64,000 nt of DNA, from NCBI RefSeq assembly GCF_000745005.1, contig NZ_JQNB01000001.1:1116001-1180000 (forward strand), read 5' to 3'. The number at the start of each line of letters is the position of its first letter. The stretch's first letter is position 1. The notes under the pieces are model-generated. The model was not told the origin of the DNA. It saw nothing but the letters and a program-made list of their open reading frames with translations, and ran no database searches. The DNA comes from Luteibacter sp. 9135 (GTDB lineage Bacteria; Pseudomonadota; Gammaproteobacteria; Xanthomonadales; Rhodanobacteraceae). Both the position numbers and the translations under genes were made by a program. Positions 7,859 through 16,177 of the stretch are shown in pieces.

Positions 7859-9061
7859 TCAGGGCCGGTTGGTCCGCAGGATGACCTTCATCGCCTCGGG
7901 CGACACCTCCCCGCGCGATGCATGCACGGCATCCGCCGGCTCGGCCGGCGAGGCCTCGCCGTCATCGGTGCCACCCTCGCGCCCTGCCCGTCGCTGTTTC
8001 CACGCGGCGAACTCCGCGTCGCTCATGTTGCCGGACCGGTAAATCACAGGATATCTCGTGGCAGCGTCCGTGGCGATGTTCGCCGTTTTGCCGTCGGCCA
8101 CCGCGGATGCGATAGCCGTAGATGCGCGGTCGGACGTGGGGCCCTGAGCGGCCGGCGCTTGCGTCGCACGTGGGGCGACGGGTCGATGCCTGGCGGCGAT
8201 GGCGTCGTGGTTGCGGCGCCTCCCGCCCGCGTCGTGCCTCGGCCCGACCGCGTCATCGGATGCCGGTCCCCCCTGCCCTGGTGCCGCCGGCACTGCGGAC
8301 GGCCCCGGTGCGGTCGATGCGGATGACATACCGGCGGCCCCGGATCCATCGGTACCCTGGTCGCGCCAGCGGATTCCCAGGAAACCCAGTGCCGCCACGC
8401 CCGTCAGTAGACATCCGACGGCGGCCAATCGCGGCAGTCCCGGACTCGTTTTGCGCGTGGCCACCGGCAGACGTGTGCGCTGCCCAACGGTGACACGCTG
8501 CGGGCCCCCGGGCGCGGGCGTACGCGGGCCGCGGGCTGGCACGCCGCCCGACGGGGCCATCTGCGCGAGCTCGCCTGGCAGCGCTATGGGAGCGGTTGCG
8601 GCAGGAGCGATCAAGGCAGAAGCGGGCTCGGCAGGCACCGCGCCGAGCATGCGGCGAAGTGATGCTCCGTCGATCAGGCTCAACTCGGGAAACCGGGACG
8701 CTTTTCGGACCGCCTCCGGGGTGAACTCACCGCTGGTAACGAAGACGGCGCCATCGGCCGGGTCGTCCGAATCGCCCTTGATCAAGGCGGCCAGCTGCAT
8801 GACCGGGTTGTAGGGCACCTGGTAAGCCTTCGCATGCTTGCACTGGACCAGGAGTCGCCTGCCGTTGCGCCGGACCACCAGATCCACCCCGCCATCGGTG
8901 TGGCCGCGTGCCGCGGTACCCCGATGGTCGACCGTGTAGCCCTGGGCGGCATACCACGCGGCAACGAGATGCTCGAACTGCTCCCAGGAAAGTCGTGAGA
9001 CGGCATCGTCGTAGACGACGGACACACGCTTGCCGCCCCATGGTTTCCCTGTGCGCTTCAT
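7859..9061 (-). CDS. Mrr-type restriction endonuclease-like protein with membrane anchor
   Basis: A 400-residue protein. Residues about 22-140 form an Mrr_cat fold: LSWEQFEHLVAAWYAAQGY, then GGVDLVVRRNGRRLLVQCKH. The probable PD-(D/E)xK residues are D60 and Q73-C-K75, with VFVTSGEFTPEA at about 107. A single membrane helix follows (about 211-230), then an Ala/Pro/Gly-rich tail of roughly 170 residues. The start at 9061 has an AGGGAG site 8 bases before it. Mrr proteins cleave modified DNA, whereas membrane-tethered relatives are poorly understood. There is no partner methylase, so a restriction-modification pair is unlikely. Confidence 0.75.
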   Translation of the reverse strand: MKRTGKPWGGKRVSVVYDDAVSRLSWEQFEHLVAAWYAAQGYTVDHRGTAARGHTDGGVDLVVRRNGRRLLVQCKHAKAYQVPYNPVMQLAALIKGDSDDPADGAVFVTSGEFTPEAVRKASRFPELSLIDGASLRRMLGAVPAEPASALIAPAATAPIALPGELAQMAPSGGVPARGPRTPAPGGPQRVTVGQRTRLPVATRKTSPGLPRLAAVGCLLTGVAALGFLGIRWRDQGTDGSGAAGMSSASTAPGPSAVPAAPGQGGPASDDAVGPRHDAGGRRRNHDAIAARHRPVAPRATQAPAAQGPTSDRASTAIASAVADGKTANIATDAATRYPVIYRSGNMSDAEFAAWKQRRAGREGGTDDGEASPAEPADAVHASRGEVSPEAMKVILRTNRP

Positions 9062-9176
9062 CGTCGCTCCCTGTCGTATGGAGGGGGATGATAAGCCGGA
9101 CGGCGCTGCCTTGAGAACGCTGGCGGGCAAGCGCCATGCCTTCCATACTTGCGGTTTCCCGACGTCCCGGTGCCGC

Positions 9177-9806
9177 ATGACCACCCGCGAAGCCCTGCAA
9201 TCCCGACTCGAACGCGGCATCGCCGCCCTGGGCATTGCGCTGCCCGACGACGCGGTCGGCCGCCTGCTGGACTATCGGGAACTGCTCGAACGCTGGAACA
9301 CGGCCTATAACCTCACCGCCGTGCGCGACGCGGACGAGATGGTGACGCGGCATCTGCTCGACTCGCTGGCCGTGGTCCCCTTCGTCCAGGGTCGCACGCT
9401 GGCCGATCTGGGCACCGGGCCGGGGCTGCCAGGCATTCCGCTGGCCATCGCCGAGCCGGCGCGCGAGGTGCTGATGGTGGACTCCAACGGCAAGAAGGTC
9501 CGCTTCCTCCGCGAAGCGATCCGCTCGCTGAAGCTCGGCAACGGTCGTGCCCTGCAGAGCCGTGTCGAGGAGGTGGAAGGGAGCTTCGAATGCATCACGG
9601 CACGCGCCTTCGCCAGCCTGGCCGACATGCTCGGCTGGGGCGGCCACCTGCTGGCGCCCGGCGGCGTATGGCTGGCGATGAAGGGCAAGCACCCGGGGGA
9701 CGAACTGGCCGGCGTGCCGGCCGGATTCACGGTGGAAGCCATCCATGCCTTGAGCGTGCCCGATGTCGAGGGCGAGCGGCATCTGGTCGTTATACGACGC
9801 GGCTGA
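9177..9806 (+). CDS. rsmG: 16S rRNA (guanine-527-N7)-methyltransferase RsmG
   Basis: A 209-residue protein of normal RsmG (GidB) length. The SAM-binding loop LADLGTGPGLPGIPLA is at residues 75-90, with VDSNGKKVRFLREA after it and TARAFASLADML further on. It methylates N7 of G527 in 16S rRNA using SAM; loss gives low-level streptomycin resistance in other bacteria. ATG at 9177 begins TTREALQSRLERG. It is followed 72 bases later by parA, the classical gidB-parA-parB order, though gidA (mnmG) is not next to it. Confidence 0.95.
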   Translation: MTTREALQSRLERGIAALGIALPDDAVGRLLDYRELLERWNTAYNLTAVRDADEMVTRHLLDSLAVVPFVQGRTLADLGTGPGLPGIPLAIAEPAREVLMVDSNGKKVRFLREAIRSLKLGNGRALQSRVEEVEGSFECITARAFASLADMLGWGGHLLAPGGVWLAMKGKHPGDELAGVPAGFTVEAIHALSVPDVEGERHLVVIRRG

Positions 9807-9878
9807 CGTCACCTAGGGCGAACCGCCCGTCGATGCTACGCTAACGCCCTTTCCGCGCACGGCAGCAAACGACAGCCC

Positions 9879-10721
9879 ATGGCCCGCATTATCGCAGTCG
9901 CCAACCAGAAGGGCGGCGTTGGCAAGACCACCACTTCCGTCAATCTCGCCGCGGCCCTGGCCGCCGCGAAGCGCAAGGTGCTGCTCGTCGACCTGGACCC
10001 GCAGGGCAACGCGACCATGGCTTCGGGCGTGGACAAGTACAACACCAAGCCCAACGGCTGCGAAGTGTTGCTCGACGAGGCGCCCATCGCCGACGTGCTG
10101 GTCCGTACCGAGGCGGCGTTCGACCTGTTGCCGGGCAATGGCGACCTCACCGCCGCCGAGCTGAAGCTGATGGACGGCATGGCGCGCGAGCACCGCCTGA
10201 AGGATCAGCTGGCCAAGGTGGCCGACCGCTACGACAGCATCATCATCGACTGCCCGCCGTCCCTGCACCTCCTCACGCTCAACGCGTTGACGGCCGCCGA
10301 TGGCGTGCTGATCCCGGTGCAGTGCGAATATTTCGCGCTGGAAGGGCTGTCGAGCCTGCTCGATACCATCTCTGCGGTACGCCAGCGCCTCAACCCTCAA
10401 CTGGAGGTCGAAGGCCTGCTGCGCACCATGTACGACGTGCGCAACAACCTCGGCAACGAGGTCTCGGCACAGCTCACCCAGCATTTCGGCGACCAGGTGC
10501 TGCGCTCGATCATCCCGCGCAACGTGCGCCTGGCCGAGGCGCCCAGCCACGGCCAGCCGATCCACCTGTACGATCGCGGCTCGCGTGGCGCCATCGCGTA
10601 TATCGGCCTGGCCGGCGAGATCATCCGCCGCGACCGGGCCCGCGCCGCTGCCGCGAGTGGCGACACGGCCGTGGAGCCGGGCGACGAAGCGGCGCCCGAT
10701 GCCGCCACGACCACTTCTTGA
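9879..10721 (+). CDS. parA: Chromosome-partitioning ATPase ParA (Soj)
   Basis: A 280-residue protein with a deviant Walker A motif at residues 10-19 ([10 protein letters not shown]), a Walker A' element ([12 protein letters not shown]) at about 34-45 and [10 protein letters not shown] near 125. ParA binds DNA nonspecifically as an ATP dimer and moves ParB-parS complexes to segregate origins. It has no N-terminal extension, as expected of the chromosomal type. parB follows after 9 bases. Confidence 0.95.
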   Translation: MARIIAVANQKGGVGKTTTSVNLAAALAAAKRKVLLVDLDPQGNATMASGVDKYNTKPNGCEVLLDEAPIADVLVRTEAAFDLLPGNGDLTAAELKLMDGMAREHRLKDQLAKVADRYDSIIIDCPPSLHLLTLNALTAADGVLIPVQCEYFALEGLSSLLDTISAVRQRLNPQLEVEGLLRTMYDVRNNLGNEVSAQLTQHFGDQVLRSIIPRNVRLAEAPSHGQPIHLYDRGSRGAIAYIGLAGEIIRRDRARAAAASGDTAVEPGDEAAPDAATTTS

Positions 10722-10730
10722 GGACGACCC

Positions 10731-11606
10731 ATGGCAGCATCTAAGAAACGAGGTCTGGGCCGTGGCCTGGATGCCCTGCTCGGTGGCGGTGGCGGTCCGG
10801 ACGCCGCGCCCTCCGTGATCGAGCAGGAAGGCGAGCTGCGCCTTCTGCCCATCCAGCAGATCCAGGCCGGCAAGTACCAGCCGCGCAGGCACTGGAACGA
10901 TGAAGCCCTGGACGAACTGGCCGCCTCGATCAAGGCCCAGGGCCTGATCCAGCCGGTGGTCGTCCGCGCCATCGGCAAGAACAGCTATGAGTTGATCGCG
11001 GGTGAGCGGCGCTGGCGCGCGGCCCAGCGCGCCTCCATGAGCGAGATTCCCGCGCTGGTCAAGGACGTGCCCGAGCAGTCCGTGCTGGCCATGGCGCTGA
11101 TCGAGAACATCCAGCGCCAGGAACTGACCCCGCTGGAGGAAGCCCAGGCGCTGCAGCGGCTGATCGACGAATTCGACCTCACCCACCAGCAGGCCGCCGA
11201 TGCCGTGGGCCGCTCGCGCGCCGCCGTGTCCAACCTGCTGCGTCTGACCGAGCTTCCCGAATCGATCAAGCAGCTGCTGGACGAGGGCAAGCTGGAAATG
11301 GGCCATGCCCGTGCTTTGCTCACCCTGCCGGCCACCGTCGCCGAACCGCTGGCGCTGGAAGCCGCCCGTCGCGGGTGGACCGTGCGCGAGCTGGAGGAAG
11401 CCGCACGCCGGGCCCAGCTGGCGCCCAAGGGCAAGGCCAAGGCGGGCGGCGCGGCTGATCCGAACATCGCCAACCTGGAGCGTGAGCTGGCCGAGCGCTT
11501 CGCCACGCGGGTGGAACTGGCTCACGGGCGCGGTGGCAAGGGCAAGCTGGTGATCCACTACCACAGCCTGGACGAGCTGGACGGCATCCTGAGCAAGGTC
11601 CGCTGA
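10731..11606 (+). CDS. parB: Chromosome-partitioning protein ParB (Spo0J)
   Basis: A 291-residue protein beginning KKRGLGRGLDALLGG, the ParA-stimulating N-terminal box. The CTP-binding ParB/sulfiredoxin domain is at about 38-125 (GKYQPRRHWNDEALDELAAS; ELIAGERRWRAAQ with the GERR motif). The helix-turn-helix is at about 145-175 (LTHQQAADAVGRSRAAVSNL), then a C-terminal dimerisation region. ParB binds parS sites and spreads along DNA. No canonical TGTTTCACGTGAAACA parS site was seen in the window. Confidence 0.95.
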   Translation: MAASKKRGLGRGLDALLGGGGGPDAAPSVIEQEGELRLLPIQQIQAGKYQPRRHWNDEALDELAASIKAQGLIQPVVVRAIGKNSYELIAGERRWRAAQRASMSEIPALVKDVPEQSVLAMALIENIQRQELTPLEEAQALQRLIDEFDLTHQQAADAVGRSRAAVSNLLRLTELPESIKQLLDEGKLEMGHARALLTLPATVAEPLALEAARRGWTVRELEEAARRAQLAPKGKAKAGGAADPNIANLERELAERFATRVELAHGRGGKGKLVIHYHSLDELDGILSKVR

Positions 11607-11630
11607 GCGGACTGCTGAAAGGAAGTACGC

Positions 11631-12164
11631 ATGCCGCCGGTCCATAAGGACGTGAACCCGAAGCAGCGCCAGTACGAAGCCATGGTGCGCGCCCTGTCGG
11701 CCGACCTTTACCGGTTCGCCTTCTGGCTGTCGCGCTCTGAAACCGTCGCCCAGGATCTGGTCCAGGAGACCTTCCTGCGCGCGTGGAAAAACCTCGACGC
11801 CTTGCGCGATGCCGAGTCCGCCAAGCCGTGGCTGATCACCATCCTGCGCCGCGAGCATGCCCGGCTTTACGAGCGCAAACGTTTCGACACGGTGGAGCTC
11901 GACGACAGCGTCGCCGAGGACGCCGCCTTCGCCAGCCCCGAACGCAGTGGCGATGCCGCCCAGGTCCGCGACGCCATGCTGAAACTGCCCGAGAAATACC
12001 GTGAACCCCTGGCCATGCAGGTGCTGGGCGGCATGAGCTGCGAGGAAATCGCCGAGGCGACCCACCAGCAGCCTGGTGCTGTTATGACCCAGCTGTTCCG
12101 CGCGCGCCAGCGGCTCAAGGCGATGCTGGGTGGACGCGCCGCCGCCGACGGAGGCCGCGCATGA
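11631..12164 (+). CDS. ECF-type RNA polymerase sigma factor
   Basis: A 177-residue sigma factor. Region 2 is at about 20-85 (LYRFAFWLSRSETVAQDLVQ; ETFLRAWKNLDAL). Region 4 is at about 115-165 (LPEKYREPLAMQVLGGMSCE; EIAEATHQQPGAVMTQLFRA). Its stop overlaps the start of the downstream anti-sigma gene by ATGA, a standard coupled pair. It follows parB by 24 bases, so read-through is possible. The signal it answers is unknown. Confidence 0.9.
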   Translation: MPPVHKDVNPKQRQYEAMVRALSADLYRFAFWLSRSETVAQDLVQETFLRAWKNLDALRDAESAKPWLITILRREHARLYERKRFDTVELDDSVAEDAAFASPERSGDAAQVRDAMLKLPEKYREPLAMQVLGGMSCEEIAEATHQQPGAVMTQLFRARQRLKAMLGGRAAADGGRA

Positions 12165-12898
12165 ACTGCCTCGAGTTCCGCCGCCGGATCACCGCCGAGC
12201 CGCGCTCGCGCGATGCCGCCCTGCTGGCGCACAGGGATGCCTGCCAGGAGGGCTGCGCGCCGTTCTGGCAGCGCGCGCAGCGCTTCGAGGACGACATGGA
12301 AACCGCGTTGTCCGCGATCTCCGTGCCCGACGGCCTGGCCGACCGCATCCTGCTCGCCCAGGCCACGCAGGAGCGGCGCCGTCAGGTGGGCCATCGCCGT
12401 GCCTGGATGGCCATGGCCGCCTCCGTGCTGATCGCCTTCGGTGGCGTGGGCCTGCTATGGCGGTATACGGATGCCCACTCGTTGCCCGCCCTGGCGGTCG
12501 CGCACATGCCGGGTGAGATGGATGCGCTGGCGATGACCCGGCCGATCACCGATGCCCAGGTCGAAGCCGGCTTCGTGGGGCGCGCCACGCGGCTCAGGGG
12601 GCCGGCACCCGCCGGCGTCACCTACGTGCACGACTGCACGGTGGGCCCGTATCCGGCCGTGCACCTGGTCACCCGGATGAACGACGAGCCCGTCGTCGCC
12701 CTCTATATGCCCGCGATGAAGACGGGTTCCCCGGAGGAGTTCCATCGCGACGGCTGGGACGGTCGGCAGATCGCCCTGGCCGGCGGCACGCTGATCGTGA
12801 TGGCGCAGGGCGCCAGCCGCGGCACCATGGACGCGGTGGCACGCGGCTGGCAGCAAGCTATCGAGGGGCCGGTCGCCCCGGTCGTCGGACAGATCTGA
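12161..12898 (+). CDS. Membrane anti-sigma factor, DUF3379-like
   Basis: A 245-residue protein. The N-terminal cytoplasmic part has an H24-x3-C28-x3-C32 pattern, a variant of the zinc-binding anti-sigma motif. One membrane helix lies at about 80-101 (RAWMAMAASVLIAFGGVGLL), followed by a periplasmic domain of about 140 residues. It most likely holds the upstream sigma factor at the membrane until a periplasmic signal arrives. The assignment rests on position, overlap, topology and a general resemblance to DUF3379. Confidence 0.75.
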   Translation: MNCLEFRRRITAEPRSRDAALLAHRDACQEGCAPFWQRAQRFEDDMETALSAISVPDGLADRILLAQATQERRRQVGHRRAWMAMAASVLIAFGGVGLLWRYTDAHSLPALAVAHMPGEMDALAMTRPITDAQVEAGFVGRATRLRGPAPAGVTYVHDCTVGPYPAVHLVTRMNDEPVVALYMPAMKTGSPEEFHRDGWDGRQIALAGGTLIVMAQGASRGTMDAVARGWQQAIEGPVAPVVGQI

Positions 12899-12979
12899 AC
12901 GAACGGCCGCCCTCGCGGCCCCATGCGGCGCCCGTTGCGCGATAATGCCGGCCCGAATCCACCAGCCCACGGAAACGCG

Positions 12980-13696
12980 ATGACCGACCTCGCCGTGGTC
13001 GTGCCCGTCTTCAACGAGCGCGACAACATCCCGCCCCTCCTCGCCGAGATCGCTTCGGCGCTGCGCGGCCGGGTCGACTTCGAGATCATCTACGTCGACG
13101 ACGACAGCACCGACGACAGCGTCGCCGTGCTCACCGCCGCGCGTGCGCAGTACCCGGAGCTGCGGATCATCCGCCACCTGACCCGCAGCGGTCAGAGCAC
13201 CGCGGTATGGAACGGCGTCCGTGCCGCGCGCGCACCTTGGGTCGCCACGCTGGACGGCGACGGCCAGAACGATCCGGCCGATATCCCCAAGCTGCTGGAC
13301 GCGCGCGCGGGCGCCGGCCCGGAACTCAAACTGTTCGCCGGCTGGCGCGTCACCCGCCGCGACAGCTTCAACAAGCGCATCTCGTCGAAGGTGGCCAACG
13401 CGGTGCGCTCGCGCATGCTCCAGGACAGCACGCCCGATACCGGCTGCGGCCTGAAGCTGTTCGAACGCGAGACCTTCATGCGCCTGCCCTACTTCGACCA
13501 CATGCACCGCTACCTGCCGGCGCTGGTCAAGCGTGCCGGCTTCGCCAGCCAGAGCGTGCCCGTGGGCCACCGCCCGCGCACCGCCGGCACCTCGAAGTAC
13601 GGCATGCTGGACCGCCTCTGGGTCGGCCTGGCCGACCTCCGCGGCGTGGCCTGGCTCATGCGCCGCGCCAAAGTCACCCGCACACAAGAGGTGTAG
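12980..13696 (+). CDS. Family 2 glycosyltransferase (dolichol-phosphate-mannose-synthase-like)
   Basis: A 238-residue GT-A enzyme. It begins MTDLAVVVPVFNERDNIPPL, then EIIYVDDDSTDDSVAVLTAA with the nucleotide-sugar-binding aspartates, then ATLDGDGQNDPADIPKL (DxD-type motif) and DTGCGLKLFERETF. These are signatures of polyprenyl-phosphate sugar transferases. There is no membrane domain, so it is probably a soluble or peripheral enzyme charging a lipid carrier. ATG 12980 is used since upstream residues are not conserved. The stop codon TAG is the TAG of a REP element (GTAGGAGC) that begins at 13693. Confidence 0.85.
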   Translation: MTDLAVVVPVFNERDNIPPLLAEIASALRGRVDFEIIYVDDDSTDDSVAVLTAARAQYPELRIIRHLTRSGQSTAVWNGVRAARAPWVATLDGDGQNDPADIPKLLDARAGAGPELKLFAGWRVTRRDSFNKRISSKVANAVRSRMLQDSTPDTGCGLKLFERETFMRLPYFDHMHRYLPALVKRAGFASQSVPVGHRPRTAGTSKYGMLDRLWVGLADLRGVAWLMRRAKVTRTQEV

Positions 13697-13984
13697 GAGC
13701 GCACGTTGTGCGCGATGCCTCTGCCTATGCATCGACGAAAGAAGCCATGCGCCCCCAAAGGCAAAGGCGTTTCCGTGACCCCAACGAAGCGCCCTCCTTC
13801 ACGGCAACGCTGCAGACGCAGCCGAACGTAAAAAAAGAACGTGGTCGTGTGTGTAAGAGAAACGGCGGTTTCGAGGGTGGAAAAAGAGCCGAGGATGGGG
13901 GGGCGGAAACGCCTTTGCTTTGGGGGCGCTTGGCTTCCCTCGCCTTACCTGCGTAGACGGATCGCGCACATCGTGCGCTCCTAC
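13693..13984. repeat. REP-bounded inverted-repeat element, copy A
   Basis: Two 23-base REP palindromes in opposite orientation bound this stretch: 13693-13715 (GTAGGAGCGCACGTTGTGCG then CGA) and 13962-13984 (reverse orientation, ending GCTCCTAC). Between them are inner inverted segments: a GGCAAAGGCGTTTCCG block near 13761-13776 and its counterpart GGAAACGCCTTTGC near 13904-13917. No gene is credible inside. A homologous arrangement occurs at 54498-54724. Confidence 0.8.
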
Positions 13985-13996
13985 AGGCACCGGTAC

Positions 13997-14977
13997 CTAC
14001 GCAGAGGGATCGCGCACAGCGTGCAGGTTTTTTTGGATCTGGCGGGGTTGCCAGGTGTCCAGCATCTGTTGGGTGCGTAGGCGGCCCAGTTCGATCAGTT
14101 CGCGGGCGCGGTAGAACTCGTACACCGTGGAGACGTTGCGCGGTATCTCGATCAGCAGGTCGGGCGGATAAGCGGCCAGCCGCAGGCGCGACAGGTTGGC
14201 CTGCATCAGGTCCATCGACTGGGTCATCAGGTCGAAGGCACCGGGGTCCTTGAGCTTGGGCTTGCCTTCGCCGACCGGCATTCCACGGCGACCGAACAGT
14301 CGGCCCAGCCGCGCGCTGTAACCGTCGTCGGCCCCGGCCGTCACGTTCTTCTCCGGCGGCTGCTGCATCTCGGCCGCGCCGTCCACGCTCACCGCGATGA
14401 CGTAATCGACGTCCTCACGCATCAGCGGCAGCACCGGCAGCGGGTTGAGCAGCGCGCCGTCCACCAGGCGCCGGCCTTCGTGGGTATAGGGACGGAACAG
14501 GGTGGGGATGGCGATAGAGGCACGGATCGCGTCGAACAGTGGCCCCCGGGTCAGCCAGACCTCGCGCTCACGGTCGATGTCCGTGGCCACGGCCGTATAG
14601 GCGATCGGCAGTTCCTCGATGTTGACCTCGCCGATCAGTTCGCGCAGCGCGGCCATGATCCGGTCGCCCTTGATGAAACCACCGCCGGAAAAGCTCCAGT
14701 CGACCAGGCGCAGCACGTCGAAACGCGCCAGGGTGGAGACCCAGTCGCGGTAGATATCCAGCTTGCCCATGCCGTAGATGCCGCCGATCAGCGCGCCCAT
14801 CGACGTGCCGGCGATGGCGACGATCTCGAAACCCCGTTGCTCAAGGACCTCGATGGCGCCGATGTGGGCGAGTCCCTTGGCCGCCCCCGCCCCCAGGGCC
14901 AGGGCGACGCGCGGCTTGCGCGGTTCAGCGAGCGTGGCGGGCAGTGCGCCGGTCTCGGCAATATCGAAATCGCTCAT
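13997..14977 (-). CDS. Patatin-like phospholipase (RssA-type)
   Basis: A 326-residue protein. The oxyanion loop ALALGAGAAKGLAHIG is at about 25-40, nucleophile Ser59 in GTSMG (57-61), and the catalytic Asp173 in the DGA motif LVDGALLNPLP. Patatin enzymes hydrolyse acyl esters of phospholipids through a Ser-Asp dyad. There is no signal peptide, so it is probably cytoplasmic or peripheral. The last residues, HAVRDPSA, are encoded by an eroded REP palindrome (14010-14025), so the C terminus is probably a recent extension. The next gene upstream on the strand ends 13 bases away, which suggests an operon with the WYL regulator. Confidence 0.85.
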   Translation of the reverse strand: MSDFDIAETGALPATLAEPRKPRVALALGAGAAKGLAHIGAIEVLEQRGFEIVAIAGTSMGALIGGIYGMGKLDIYRDWVSTLARFDVLRLVDWSFSGGGFIKGDRIMAALRELIGEVNIEELPIAYTAVATDIDREREVWLTRGPLFDAIRASIAIPTLFRPYTHEGRRLVDGALLNPLPVLPLMREDVDYVIAVSVDGAAEMQQPPEKNVTAGADDGYSARLGRLFGRRGMPVGEGKPKLKDPGAFDLMTQSMDLMQANLSRLRLAAYPPDLLIEIPRNVSTVYEFYRARELIELGRLRTQQMLDTWQPRQIQKNLHAVRDPSA

Positions 14978-14990
14978 GGACCGCGCGCGC

Positions 14991-15983
14991 TCAGTGGGAG
15001 TGGTTCGAACCGTTCTGGTAACCGGACAGCGCCAGTTGCAGCAGGATCTTCATTTCCTCGCGCAGTGGCAGCGGCGCGACGATTTCAGCGTCGGGGCCGT
15101 ACTTCAGCACGTCCATCAGCAACTCGCGCGAGTTGGAGTAAGGCACCTTGAGCTCGTAGCGGCCATCGCCCAGCCACTCGCCCTTCTGCTGGGAGTGCCA
15201 GTGTTCGTCGGCCACCCAGCGCGCGGCGTGCGAGGAGAAACGGATGGTAGCCCAGGCCTTGGGCTTGCCGGCGAAGATGCCGTAGCTGGAGGCGAGCAGG
15301 TCGTTGAGCTCGGCGTCTTCCACATCCCTGGCCGGGGCATCCAGCGCCTGCGGCTCGGCGATGCGATCCACGGCGAAGCTGCGCAGGGCCTCGCGGTCGT
15401 GGTCCCACACGTCCAGGTACCAGTTGTCGCGGTAATGGGTGAGGCGCTGAGGCGAGACGGTCCGCTTGGTGTCGGAATTGGTGGTGCGCGCGCGGTAGCG
15501 GAAGCTGACCTGGCGCCGCTCCAGCGTGGCGCCGGCGACGATCCGGAACACCTGCTGGTCCATCGTGCGCGCGCCCCAGGAGATCACCCGGATGCGATCC
15601 ACCGGCAGTGCCTTGCCGCTGCCGTGGTCGGACAGCAGGCGCTCGATGCGGGCCTTGAACGGGGCGAGCGCACCGGCGAGTACGCCCGGATCGGAACGGC
15701 CGATCAACTCGTTCAACGCCATCAGCGCCGCCAGCTCGTCGCTGGTCAGCCACAGGCCGGGTAGTTCGAAGGAATCGCCTTCGTCCGCCTCGTAACGGAA
15801 GGAGGCCTGGTCGCCGGCGACGCTTTGCACCGGGGCACCCAGGGCATCGCGCAGGAAGGCCACATCTCGATAGAGCGTGGCGCGCGAGCACTCCAGTTCG
15901 TCCATCAACCGGGACAGGGGCACCGGGTAATGCGCGGACTTCAGCAGGCGGTGCAGGGTAAGAATGCGCTCGTAGCGGTCCAT
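14991..15983 (-). CDS. WYL-domain transcriptional regulator (DeoR-like HTH)
   Basis: A 330-residue protein. The N-terminal winged helix (about 1-60) is MDRYERILTLHRLLKS followed by SRLMDELECSRATLYRDVAF. A WYL domain (about 140-230) contains FRYRARTTNSDTKRTVSPQR and NWYLDVWDHDREALRSFAVD. A WCX-type C-terminal extension completes it. WYL proteins sense ligands, in some cases nucleic acids or nucleotides, and often control DNA-damage or defence genes. No such genes lie beside it. ATG 15983 gives the conserved MDRYERI start. A His-rich tail, NGSNHSH, ends the protein. Confidence 0.85.
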   Translation of the reverse strand: MDRYERILTLHRLLKSAHYPVPLSRLMDELECSRATLYRDVAFLRDALGAPVQSVAGDQASFRYEADEGDSFELPGLWLTSDELAALMALNELIGRSDPGVLAGALAPFKARIERLLSDHGSGKALPVDRIRVISWGARTMDQQVFRIVAGATLERRQVSFRYRARTTNSDTKRTVSPQRLTHYRDNWYLDVWDHDREALRSFAVDRIAEPQALDAPARDVEDAELNDLLASSYGIFAGKPKAWATIRFSSHAARWVADEHWHSQQKGEWLGDGRYELKVPYSNSRELLMDVLKYGPDAEIVAPLPLREEMKILLQLALSGYQNGSNHSH

Positions 15984-16177
15984 GGGTGTCGCCGGCAGGA
16001 GGAGCGTGGGGAAGTGTGTCCGCGCAGGCGTGACGCCTGTATCTACGCGGGCCAAGCATGGCGGCGCCCGGCGCCGTCCGCAAGGGAGTCTCGCCCACCG
16101 CGCGACCGTGGGTTTGCGCCCGGGACGATAAGGCGCAAAAATGTGCCTTTGCGATTCGCCGAAGGCCTTTTTCGACC

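Noticed and set aside
9000..12000. parS site near parAB
   Set aside because: No TGTTTCACGTGAAACA-like sequence was found by reading; it may be elsewhere near the origin.
13207..13956. Plus-strand frame overlapping the GT2 gene and the REP region
   Set aside because: Its body is an alternative frame of the GT2 gene and its tail is the REP composite; no independent ribosome site or domain.
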